Of a DNA stretch of 64,000 bases, positions 35,269-42,488 are shown piece after piece. Source of the DNA: an uncultured Duncaniella sp. (GTDB lineage: Bacteria; Bacteroidota; Bacteroidia; Bacteroidales; Muribaculaceae); contig CAJTMH010000006.1 in NCBI GenBank assembly GCA_910577255.1, forward strand, positions 1-64,000, in the 5' to 3' direction. Under the pieces are notes generated by a model, which saw only the letters and a list, made by a program, of their open reading frames with translations, was not told the DNA's origin and did no database searches. The first letter of the stretch is position 1, and every line of letters begins with the position of its first letter. The position numbers and the translations under genes were made by a program.

Positions 35269-36579
35269 TTATTTATAGCGTGTCCAGCGAATGACTTCCT
35301 TGACGGTGGGTTTCTTGCCATACATGAAGATGCCGACGCGGTAAATCTTGCCTGCGAGCCATACCATGAATACGAAACCTGCCACGAGGAGTACGAGTGA
35401 GAGGATGATTTCCCAAGCGGGGATTCCGAAGGGGATGCGGGCCACCATCACCATGGGCGAGGTGAGGGGGAAGAGCGAGGCCCAGAAGGCTATCGGTCCG
35501 GTCGGGTCGGTGGCTGCCACCATGGCGAAGATGAGGCCGAAGATGATGGGGAAAACGGCCACGGAGGTGAGCTGGCTGGCATCCTGGATGTTGTCAACGG
35601 CCGAGCCGATCGCGGCGAAGATGGATGAGTAGAGGAGGAATCCGCCGATCAGGAAGATTGTCATCATGGCTACGAGGGAGATGATGTGTCCAACCTCGCC
35701 GAGCATTGCCACGGCTTCGATGACCGGAAGTGCGGAGGGGTCGCTCACGGCGTCGAGATTGCCGCTCTGGACGGCTGTGATATCAGCCATGGCATCGGCC
35801 GGCATGAGGGCGGGGAAGAGGTAGGCCGACATGACAGCGAGAAGCACTCCCCATAGCACCATCTGGGTGACGGCCACGAGGGCTACGCCGATGATTTTGC
35901 CCATCATGAGCTGTGCGGGTTTGACGGATGACACGACGACCTCGAGCACTCGGTTGCCTTTCTCTTCGATGATGGATGTCATGACCATCTGTCCGTAGAT
36001 GAGGAGGAACATGTAGAGGATGAAGGACATGCCCACGCCGATGGCGTAGCTGAATGTGGAAGAGACGCTTTCCTCTTCCTCCTTGTCATAGCGTACGGTG
36101 TTGAGGTTGACGTTGCTCTTGACCTCGTCGAGAATCTCCGGGAGGTTATCGATGTTGTAGGTGAGGAGGCGTTCGTTCTCGATGATGTTGTTGATCTGGC
36201 CTGTTATGGTGCTCTCGGTGGTGATTGAGGAGGGACCGTTGGTGTAGAGCTTGATGGAGGCGCGTTTGGAGTCCATGATGTTGGACGGGATGACGAGCAC
36301 TGCTCCAACTCCGTCGCGGTTGAGGGCCGAGTCGACCGTGGCTGTGAGGTCGGATGTGAATTTCACTTCATCGGTGTCCTTGAGGCTTGAGGCGATCTTG
36401 CCTGAGTTGTCGACAACGACGACGGTGGTCTCGGATGAGTCGACGAATCCCATGATGAGTGCAGGCAATGCCATCAGCACCAGCATTAGGATTGGCATTA
36501 GGATGGTGGTGATGATGAAGCTTTTTTTCTTGACGCGCTCCATGTATTCGCGTTCGATGACGATTCCTATTTTTGACAT
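35269..36579 (-). CDS. ABC-2 type exporter permease (NatB-like)
   Basis: A 436-residue inner-membrane permease. One N-terminal helix (about 22-46) anchors a large periplasmic domain (about 50-170, SSETTVVVVDNSGKIASS). Five further helices fill the C-terminal half, the ABC2_membrane_3 layout of NatB-type sodium or drug exporters. The motif MVMTSIIEEKGNRVLEVVVSS, which precedes the core helices in this family, is present. It follows the ATPase gene by 64 bases and is its partner. The transported substrate is unknown. It is likely under control of the divergent ECF sigma factor through the mirrored promoter at 37616-37644. Confidence 0.88.
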   Translation of the reverse strand: MSKIGIVIEREYMERVKKKSFIITTILMPILMLVLMALPALIMGFVDSSETTVVVVDNSGKIASSLKDTDEVKFTSDLTATVDSALNRDGVGAVLVIPSNIMDSKRASIKLYTNGPSSITTESTITGQINNIIENERLLTYNIDNLPEILDEVKSNVNLNTVRYDKEEEESVSSTFSYAIGVGMSFILYMFLLIYGQMVMTSIIEEKGNRVLEVVVSSVKPAQLMMGKIIGVALVAVTQMVLWGVLLAVMSAYLFPALMPADAMADITAVQSGNLDAVSDPSALPVIEAVAMLGEVGHIISLVAMMTIFLIGGFLLYSSIFAAIGSAVDNIQDASQLTSVAVFPIIFGLIFAMVAATDPTGPIAFWASLFPLTSPMVMVARIPFGIPAWEIILSLVLLVAGFVFMVWLAGKIYRVGIFMYGKKPTVKEVIRWTRYK

Positions 36580-36643
36580 TGTGATTTCGGATGATAGGTT
36601 GGATAATTATGTTGTGGGGATAGAGGGTTGGTTAAGGAGTGGG

Positions 36644-37573
36644 TCAAGCGTTTGCGTCGTCGCGGACGGCACGGATGAAGATGTCGTTCATCGATGCGAT
36701 GCTTTCCTTGAAGGCTGCGAGGTTGACGGTGTCGTTGGCTTTGGCTATGACGTCGCGGAGCGATGCGCCGTCGTTGACGTGGAGTGAGATGCATGAGCGA
36801 CCTTGGCCGTCGGGTTCTTTCATCTCGAATTCGCCTGCCATGGGCATGAGTGCTTCCATGAGTTGGCGTTGGTCGCCGCTGAAGGTGAGGTCGTAGCGGT
36901 TGCCGAAGTACTGGCGGCGCAATTCCTCGACGTTTCCGCTGAGGATGTTGCGGCTCTTGTTGATGAGGGTGATGTTGTCACAGATTTCTTCGACTGACGA
37001 CATGTTGTGGGTCGAGAATATCACGGTTGCACCTTCGTCCTTGAGCTTGAGTATCTCTTCCTTGAGGAGGTTGGCGTTGATGGGGTCGAATCCTGAGAAG
37101 GGTTCGTCGAAGATGAGGAGCTTGGGACGATGGAGCACGGTGATGATGAACTGGACTTTCTGTGCCATGCCTTTGGAGAGTTCCTCCACTTTCTTGTCCC
37201 ACCACGAAAGGATGTCGAAGCGTTCGAACCATTTGCGCAGCTCGCGGGTGGCGTCGGCCTTTGAGAGGCCTTTGAGGCGGGCGAAGAATACGGCCTGTTC
37301 GCCCACTTTCATCTTTTTGTAGAGGCCTCGTTCCTCGGGGAGGTATCCTATTTTCTCGACGTCGTCCTGGGTGAGGATGTGTCCGTCGAGGAGGACCCGG
37401 CCCTTGTCGGGGGCGGTGATGTGGTTGATGATGCGTATCAGGGTTGTTTTGCCGGCGCCGTTTGGTCCGAGGAGTCCGTAGACTTTACCTTGGGGCACAG
37501 AGATTGACACGTCGTCGAGCGCAAGATGGGATGAGTATGACTTGCTTACGTTTTCTACTTGTAATATGTCCAT
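36644..37573 (-). CDS. ABC transporter ATP-binding protein (NatA-like)
   Basis: The ATPase of the exporter, 309 residues. It has Walker A GLLGPNGAGKTT (about 33-44), the Q-loop in GYLPEERGLYKKM, signature ELSKGMAQKVQ, Walker B LLIFDEPFSGFDP and H-loop FSTHNM. The last 85 residues form the C-terminal extension seen in NatA-type exporters (YDLTFSGDQRQ). In the signature LSGGQ is replaced by LSKGM, a variant common in this subfamily. It is the first gene of the operon, and its leader contains an ECF-like promoter that mirrors the one for the sigma factor on the other strand. Confidence 0.92.
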   Translation of the reverse strand: MDILQVENVSKSYSSHLALDDVSISVPQGKVYGLLGPNGAGKTTLIRIINHITAPDKGRVLLDGHILTQDDVEKIGYLPEERGLYKKMKVGEQAVFFARLKGLSKADATRELRKWFERFDILSWWDKKVEELSKGMAQKVQFIITVLHRPKLLIFDEPFSGFDPINANLLKEEILKLKDEGATVIFSTHNMSSVEEICDNITLINKSRNILSGNVEELRRQYFGNRYDLTFSGDQRQLMEALMPMAGEFEMKEPDGQGRSCISLHVNDGASLRDVIAKANDTVNLAAFKESIASMNDIFIRAVRDDANA

Positions 37574-37615
37574 GTGGTTGATTGGTTGATGTCTTTATGT
37601 GACGTTTTTCCTATG

Positions 37616-37644
37616 TTTGACGCAAATTTACCGAAAAAGTTTCA
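37616..37644 (-). promoter_or_regulatory. ECF-type promoter of the ABC exporter operon
   Basis: On the minus strand TGAAACTTTT (37644 to 37635), a 12-base spacer and CGTCAAA (37622 to 37616) resemble the -35 and -10 elements of ECF sigma promoters. A housekeeping-like TAAATTTG (37630 to 37623) lies inside the spacer. The predicted start would leave a leader of about 35 bases. Confidence 0.6.
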
Positions 37645-37651
37645 GGGGTGA

Positions 37652-37680
37652 TGAAACTTTTCTGAAAAAAGTGCGTCTAA
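37652..37680 (+). promoter_or_regulatory. ECF-type promoter of the sigma factor operon
   Basis: TGAAACTTTT (37652-37661), a 12-base spacer and CGTCTAA (37674-37680) mirror the promoter on the opposite strand with identical spacing. The two -35 blocks form the inverted repeat AAAAGTTTCA-N7-TGAAACTTTT (37635-37661). Autoregulation by the sigma factor 55 bases downstream is the simplest reading. Confidence 0.6.
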
Positions 37681-37734
37681 GGAGGTAAGTCACTAAATCA
37701 GTAACGTAATCATCACTGTCACCTCGTCATAATT

Positions 37735-38232
37735 ATGTCAACACCTGATAAAGAGTCGCGCTTCATGTCGATTGTCAATGACAACCGGCAGCTCATCTAT
37801 AAGGTGTGCTACATGTATGCTACCGACGAGGATCATTTCAAGGATCTCTACCAGGAGGTGCTGGCGAATATATGGCAGGGTGTGGATTCGTTCAGGGGTG
37901 ATGCCCGTGTCTCGACATGGATTTACAGGACGGCGTTCAACACATGTGTGACGTTCTTCCGCCGCCACAACCGCCATTCGTCCGAGATGACATCGCTCGA
38001 CTGTCTGGCCGAGATACCCGGCGAGGACTCCTCGAAGACCGAGATGCTTCGCCAGATGTATAAATTGATCGGGGGGCTCGAGAGGATGGACAAGGCTATG
38101 ATAATGATGTGGCTCGACGAGCGCAGCTACGAGGAGATAGCCGAAGTGACAGGTTTGACGCGCAACAACGTGGCCACGAGGCTGCGTCGCATCAAGCAGA
38201 AACTCATTGATGAAAACCAAAAAGAGAATTGA
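37735..38232 (+). CDS. ECF-family RNA polymerase sigma factor
   Basis: A 165-residue alternative sigma factor with only regions 2 and 4. Region 2 (about 10-85) has ATDEDHFKDLYQEVLANIW, the polymerase contact, and ARVSTWIYRTAFNTCVTF, which melts and reads the -10. Region 4 (about 105-160) has the helix-turn-helix SYEEIAEVTGLTRNNVATRLRRIKQKL. It is followed after seven bases by a small membrane protein gene that may be its anti-sigma or partner. Its likely targets are its own promoter and the divergent ABC operon, since both carry the same TGAAACTTTT-N12-CGTC pattern. The signal is unknown. No FecR-type anti-sigma gene is present. Confidence 0.93.
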   Translation: MSTPDKESRFMSIVNDNRQLIYKVCYMYATDEDHFKDLYQEVLANIWQGVDSFRGDARVSTWIYRTAFNTCVTFFRRHNRHSSEMTSLDCLAEIPGEDSSKTEMLRQMYKLIGGLERMDKAMIMMWLDERSYEEIAEVTGLTRNNVATRLRRIKQKLIDENQKEN

Positions 38233-38239
38233 ACTTAGC

Positions 38240-38803
38240 ATGAATATAGACGATTTAAGAGCCAACTGGAACTCCATAGATATCCCGGCGGGAATGTGCA
38301 GGCCGGTGCAGGAGTTGGAACGCCGCATTGTCAGCAGCAATGTGACGACGCTACGCAGCAGGCTGCTCCACATTTATGTGCTGCTGGGTGTGATGTGCCT
38401 CATGGGGGTGTTGTTCATGATACCTTTCGTCAAGGACCTTCCACGGCTGGTGGTGTGTGCCGACGTGTTCTATGTCGTGGTGTCGGGAATCAATTTCTAT
38501 ATGTCATCGCTGGTAAGGCGCATCGATTACTCGCGGATGACGGTCAAGGAGGCCCTCGAGGCTGTGTATAAGGTGGAGCGCTACAAGATAAGGGCGAGGA
38601 TGTGCACCATAGTAATGGCTGTGCCTCTGATATGCTACATGATTTTCTCCTTCGCCCATCTTTATGGCGAGGTGGTGCTTTTTGGGTGTGGCTGCGGAGC
38701 TGTGCTGGGTGGTGTCATAGGCATCATCATCCATCGCCGTATGATGAGTGTGCTGCGCGAGATGCGCCGTCAGCTCACGCTCCTCGACGAGGAACAAGCC
38801 TGA
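38240..38803 (+). CDS. Four-helix membrane protein paired with the ECF sigma factor
   Basis: Unrecognised 187-residue protein. A soluble N-terminal part (about 1-45, MNIDDLRANWNSIDIPAG) precedes four predicted membrane helices in two pairs (about 47-95 and 120-165), with a charged loop between and a helical C-terminus. Alternative starts exist upstream, within the sigma-factor gene; ATG at 38240 is chosen because it follows the stop codon at good spacing and keeps the family-like N-terminus. Its tight linkage to the sigma gene suggests an anti-sigma factor or sensor with the soluble head in the cytoplasm, but no zinc-binding anti-sigma motif is seen. Function is inferred from position only. 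Confidence 0.6.
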   Translation: MNIDDLRANWNSIDIPAGMCRPVQELERRIVSSNVTTLRSRLLHIYVLLGVMCLMGVLFMIPFVKDLPRLVVCADVFYVVVSGINFYMSSLVRRIDYSRMTVKEALEAVYKVERYKIRARMCTIVMAVPLICYMIFSFAHLYGEVVLFGCGCGAVLGGVIGIIIHRRMMSVLREMRRQLTLLDEEQA

Positions 38804-38864
38804 GCCGTGAGGAGAATTTTTTGCGGTTTTTTCACGTATTTACGAATTAATTCACGTTTGGACT

Positions 38865-38894
38865 TTGCCCTTTGTGCATTGTTTAGTAACTTTG
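38865..38894 (+). promoter_or_regulatory. Promoter of the pyrB-glyA operon
   Basis: TTG at 38865-38867, a 19-base spacer and TAACTTTG at 38887-38894 match the consensus. The pyrB start is 25 bases downstream. No attenuator or leader peptide is apparent in such a short leader. Confidence 0.8.
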
Positions 38895-38918
38895 CAGTGA
38901 TTTCAACATTTCACTGCA

Positions 38919-39833
38919 ATGAACACCAATAGTCTTGTCTCTATCAGCGATATAGGTCGCGATGAGATTCTCAGGCTGCTCGACACAGCGCGTCAGTTTG
39001 AGGAAAACCCTAACCGCAGGCTGCTTGAGGGCCGGGTAGTGGCAACTCTGTTTTTCGAACCTTCCACCCGCACCCGACTGAGCTTCGAGACCGCCGTGAA
39101 CCGTCTTGGCGGCCGTGTGATAGGATTCTCGGATGCCAACACCACCAGTTCGTCGAAGGGTGAGACGCTTAAGGATACCATCAAGATGGTGAGCAACTAT
39201 GTGGATCTCATCATCATGCGCCATTATCTGGAAGGGGCTGCCCGCTATGCGTCGGAAGTGACCGATGTGCCCATCATCAATGCGGGTGACGGTGCCAACC
39301 AGCATCCTTCGCAGACTATGCTCGACCTCTATTCCATCTATAAGACCCAGGGGACTCTTGAGAACCTGACCATCACTCTGGTGGGCGACCTCAAGTATGG
39401 CCGCACGGTGCATTCGCTCATCATGGCGATGCGTTATTTCAACCCTACGTTCCGCTTCGTGGCCTGCAGCGAGCTTGGTATGCCTAAGGAGTACAAGGTG
39501 TTCTGCGACGAGAACGGCATCAAATACACTGAGCACACCGACTTTTCTCCCGAGGTCATCAACAGCAGCGACATCATCTATATGACGAGGGTGCAGCGCG
39601 AGCGTTTCGCTGACATCATGGAGTATGAGCGCGTCAAGGACCTCTATAACCTCAACAGCGCCATGCTGACCGACGCTCGTCCCAACATGCGCATCCTGCA
39701 TCCGCTGCCGAGGGTCAACGAGATAGCCCAGGATGTCGATGACAATCCGCATGCCTATTACTTCGAACAGGCCCGCAACGGCCTCTATGCCCGCCAGGCG
39801 CTGATATGCCGTGCTCTCGGCATCGAAGTGTGA
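38919..39833 (+). CDS. pyrB: Aspartate carbamoyltransferase catalytic subunit
   Basis: Joins carbamoyl phosphate and aspartate, the committed step of pyrimidine synthesis. The 304-residue length is normal. Substrate motifs are clear: FFEPSTRTRLSFE (carbamoyl phosphate loop, about 46-58), SSSKGETLKD with the mobile-loop Ser/Lys, NAGDGANQHPSQ and HPLPRVNEI near the C-terminus. The regulatory chain pyrI follows after 68 bases, so the enzyme is probably the allosteric 2c3:3r2 complex. It heads an operon with pyrI, a flavin reductase and glyA. Confidence 0.97.
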   Translation: MNTNSLVSISDIGRDEILRLLDTARQFEENPNRRLLEGRVVATLFFEPSTRTRLSFETAVNRLGGRVIGFSDANTTSSSKGETLKDTIKMVSNYVDLIIMRHYLEGAARYASEVTDVPIINAGDGANQHPSQTMLDLYSIYKTQGTLENLTITLVGDLKYGRTVHSLIMAMRYFNPTFRFVACSELGMPKEYKVFCDENGIKYTEHTDFSPEVINSSDIIYMTRVQRERFADIMEYERVKDLYNLNSAMLTDARPNMRILHPLPRVNEIAQDVDDNPHAYYFEQARNGLYARQALICRALGIEV

Positions 39834-39901
39834 CGGCTTCGACGCATTTCTCCCCTCATCACCCACCTATATAAAAAAGTAGCTCACCTCACGTTCACAT
39901 T

Positions 39902-40363
39902 ATGACTGTTTCAAAAGAAGAACTCGCAGTGGCCGCGCTCAGAAACGGCACTGTGATTGACCATATACCGTCGTCCGTACTCTTCAAGGCTGTGAAGATT
40001 CTCGACATCGCCAATCTCGACAAGGCTGTCACCATCGGTAATAACCTCGACAGCAAGAAGCTTGGAAAGAAGGGTATCATCAAGGTGGCCGACGTGTTTT
40101 TCCCCGAGTCGACCCTTAACCGTATAGCTCTCATCGCTCCCAACGCAGTGGTCAACATCATCCGCGACTACGAGGTGGTGGAGAAGTTCCCGGTGTCGCT
40201 CCCCGACACGATAGTGGGCATAGTGAAGTGCGGCAATCCCAAGTGCATCACCAATAATGAGCCTATGCGCACTAAATTCCACGTGACTGACCATGAGGAC
40301 ATCACGATAGAGTGTCATTACTGCGGTCAGGCAGTGAAGAGCAAGGATGTGGTGATGGCCTGA
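39902..40363 (+). CDS. pyrI: Aspartate carbamoyltransferase regulatory subunit
   Basis: Binds ATP or CTP/UTP and transmits allosteric control to PyrB. The 153-residue protein has the N-terminal nucleotide-binding domain (GTVIDHIPS, KAVTIGNNLDSKK) and the C-terminal zinc domain with four cysteines in CGNPKC and CHYC. The zinc domain docks to the catalytic chain. It follows pyrB and precedes the flavin reductase by 11 bases, so co-transcription is expected. Length and domain order are typical. Confidence 0.96.
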   Translation: MTVSKEELAVAALRNGTVIDHIPSSVLFKAVKILDIANLDKAVTIGNNLDSKKLGKKGIIKVADVFFPESTLNRIALIAPNAVVNIIRDYEVVEKFPVSLPDTIVGIVKCGNPKCITNNEPMRTKFHVTDHEDITIECHYCGQAVKSKDVVMA

Positions 40364-40374
40364 AGCATTAGCCG

Positions 40375-40935
40375 ATGAAAGTATCCTGGAAACCCGGCAC
40401 GATGATTTATCCCCTCCCCGCGGTGATAGTGACCTGCGGAGATGAGACGAGGAGCAACATGCTCACTGTGGCATGGACCGGAACCTTGTGCACGAATCCG
40501 CCGATGTGTTATATCTCGGTGCGCCCGGAGCGCTATTCCTATCCGCTCATAAGGGAGAGGATGGAGTTCACCATCAATCTCACCACGGCTGCCATGGCAC
40601 GTGCCACCGACTGGGCCGGCGTGAGGTCGGGACGTGATTTCGACAAGTGGAAGGAGACCGGGCTGACGGCTGTCAAGGGTGTGAAGGTGGCGTGTCCGTA
40701 CATAGCCGAGTCGCCTCTCAACATAGAGTGCCGTGTAAAGGAGATAGTGAAGCTTGGGAGCCATGACATGTTCATAGCCGACGTGGTCAACGTGCTTGCC
40801 GACGAGGAGCTCATCGACCCTGCCACCGGGGCTTTCGACCTTGGTGTCGCCGGGCTGCTCAATTATTCCCACGGACATTATTTCGAGCAGGGTGCCGAGA
40901 TAGGGCATTTCGGGTGGAGCGTGAAGAAGAAATAA
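40375..40935 (+). CDS. Flavin reductase-like FMN-binding protein
   Basis: A 186-residue protein of the flavin reductase-like split-barrel family, which binds FMN and in many members reduces it with NAD(P)H. Family features are the N-terminal PLPAVIVTCGDE strand, NMLTVAWTGTLCTNPPMCYISVRP, and the C-terminal NYSHGHYFEQG. The last lies where many Bacteroidetes and archaeal homologues have a GLLxYxHGxYY-type end. It could serve anaerobic redox protection. Its place between pyrI and glyA is probably operon packing rather than a pathway link. Partner oxygenase is not present. Confidence 0.85.
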   Translation: MKVSWKPGTMIYPLPAVIVTCGDETRSNMLTVAWTGTLCTNPPMCYISVRPERYSYPLIRERMEFTINLTTAAMARATDWAGVRSGRDFDKWKETGLTAVKGVKVACPYIAESPLNIECRVKEIVKLGSHDMFIADVVNVLADEELIDPATGAFDLGVAGLLNYSHGHYFEQGAEIGHFGWSVKKK

Positions 40936-40963
40936 CTTTTCAAATACAGATATCTTCCAGTTT

Positions 40964-42244
40964 ATGAAAGAAGACAAAGTGATTTTTGACATTATCGAGC
41001 GCGAACATCAGCGCCAGAAGAAAGGGATCGAGCTTATCGCATCCGAAAATTTCGTCAGTGACCAGGTGATGCGTGCCATGGGCTCGTGTCTGACCAACAA
41101 GTATGCCGAGGGTTATCCCGGCCACCGCTATTACGGCGGCTGCGAGGTGGTGGATGAGAGCGAGAGCATCGCTATCGAGCGCCTCAAGGAGCTTTTCGGT
41201 GCCGAATGGGCCAATGTGCAGCCCCACTCGGGTGCGCAGGCCAACATGGCTGTCTTCATGGCATGCCTTAACCCCGGCGACAAGTTCCTCGGCCTCAACC
41301 TTTCACACGGTGGCCACCTGTCGCACGGAAGCCCTGTGAACTTCTCGGGCCTCATGTTCCAGGCTCTCGAATATAATGTCGACGAGGAGACCGGTCGTGT
41401 CAACTATGAGCAGATGGAGGAGGTGGCACGCCGCGAGCGTCCCCGCTTGATCATCGGTGGTGCCAGCGCCTACAGCCGTGAGTGGGATTATGCCCGCATG
41501 CGCCGTCTGGCCGACGAGATCGGTGCCATTTTCATGGTCGACATGGCTCACCCCGCAGGCCTCATCGCCGCCGGTCTGCTCGACAATCCGGTGAAGTATG
41601 CCCACATCGTGACCACTACTACCCACAAGACCCTCCGCGGTCCGCGTGGCGGCGTCATCATGATGGGTAAAGATTTCGAGAACCCCTGGGGCAAGACTAC
41701 TCCCAAGGGTGTGGTGAAGATGATGTCGCAGCTGCTTGACTCGGCCGTGTTCCCCGGTGTGCAGGGTGGTCCGCTGGAACATGTCATCGCCGCCAAGGCT
41801 GTGGCTTTCGGCGAGGCTCTGCAGCCTGAATTCAAGGAATATCAGCTCCAGGTGAAGAAGAACGCCGCCGCTCTGGCTGACGCTCTCATCGCTATGGGCT
41901 ACAATATCGTGTCGGGCGGTACTGACAACCACTGTATCCTTGTCGATCTCCGCACCAAATTCCCCGACCTCACCGGCAAGGTGGCCGAGAAGGCTCTGGT
42001 GGAGGCTGACATCACTGCCAACAAGAATATGGTGCCGTTTGACTCCCGCAGTCCGTTCCAGACTTCAGGTATCCGCCTGGGCACTCCTGCCATCACCACA
42101 CGTGGCGCCAAGGAGCCTCTGATGGGCGAGATCGCCGAGATGATCGACACTGTGCTCCGTGCTCCGGCCGATGCTGAGACCATTGCCGCTGTGCGTGCCA
42201 AGGTGAACGCCACTATGCAGGATTATCCAATGTTTGCATATTAA
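40964..42244 (+). CDS. glyA: Serine hydroxymethyltransferase
   Basis: PLP enzyme that converts serine and tetrahydrofolate to glycine and 5,10-methylene-THF, feeding purine and thymidylate synthesis. The 426-residue protein shows the family motifs: IASENFVSDQVM near the start, NKYAEGYPGHRYYGG, HLSHGSPVNFSG, the cofactor Asp in FMVDMAHPAGLIAAG, and the PLP lysine in TTTTHKTLRGPRGG. Length is standard. It ends the pyrB operon and is closed by a hairpin terminator. It carries more C-ending codons than its neighbours, fitting high expression. Confidence 0.97.
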   Translation: MKEDKVIFDIIEREHQRQKKGIELIASENFVSDQVMRAMGSCLTNKYAEGYPGHRYYGGCEVVDESESIAIERLKELFGAEWANVQPHSGAQANMAVFMACLNPGDKFLGLNLSHGGHLSHGSPVNFSGLMFQALEYNVDEETGRVNYEQMEEVARRERPRLIIGGASAYSREWDYARMRRLADEIGAIFMVDMAHPAGLIAAGLLDNPVKYAHIVTTTTHKTLRGPRGGVIMMGKDFENPWGKTTPKGVVKMMSQLLDSAVFPGVQGGPLEHVIAAKAVAFGEALQPEFKEYQLQVKKNAAALADALIAMGYNIVSGGTDNHCILVDLRTKFPDLTGKVAEKALVEADITANKNMVPFDSRSPFQTSGIRLGTPAITTRGAKEPLMGEIAEMIDTVLRAPADAETIAAVRAKVNATMQDYPMFAY

Positions 42245-42323
42245 GACTACGGTGATGCCCGGCATTGATTGTCGGGACATCCAATTTAATAGTTTTAATG
42301 TAATAGCACAATATAGCTTGTGG

Positions 42324-42356
42324 GCATGTCGGTTGTGAAGCCGGCATGCTTTTTTT
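42324..42356 (+). terminator. Terminator of the pyrB-glyA operon
   Basis: GCATGTCGG (42324-42332) pairs with CCGGCATGC (42341-42349) with one G-T wobble, followed by seven T residues. Confidence 0.85.
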
Positions 42357-42417
42357 GTGTCAGGTTGTCATGGGGGTGGAGGCGCGAGCTTACTCCCGGC
42401 AGGTGATGATGTGGCAT

Positions 42418-42456
42418 GAAAAAAAGAGGACCGCTGCCTTATCGGAGCGGTCCTCT
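42418..42456 (-). terminator. Terminator of the pectate lyase operon
   Basis: AGAGGACCGCT (42425-42435) pairs with AGCGGTCCTCT (42446-42456). On the minus strand the stem runs into a T tract of about eight bases. It lies just after the pectate lyase stop codon. Confidence 0.92.
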
Positions 42457-42488
42457 CTGCTATAGAAAGATTGGAATGGGCGGTGGGG

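Noticed and set aside
35136..35400. Small genes between the flavodiiron and ABC permease genes
   Set aside because: Frames on both strands lack start signals, and one overlaps the permease 3' end.
38883..39866. Long minus-strand frame opposite pyrB
   Set aside because: Reverse shadow of the clear pyrB gene; no family resemblance.
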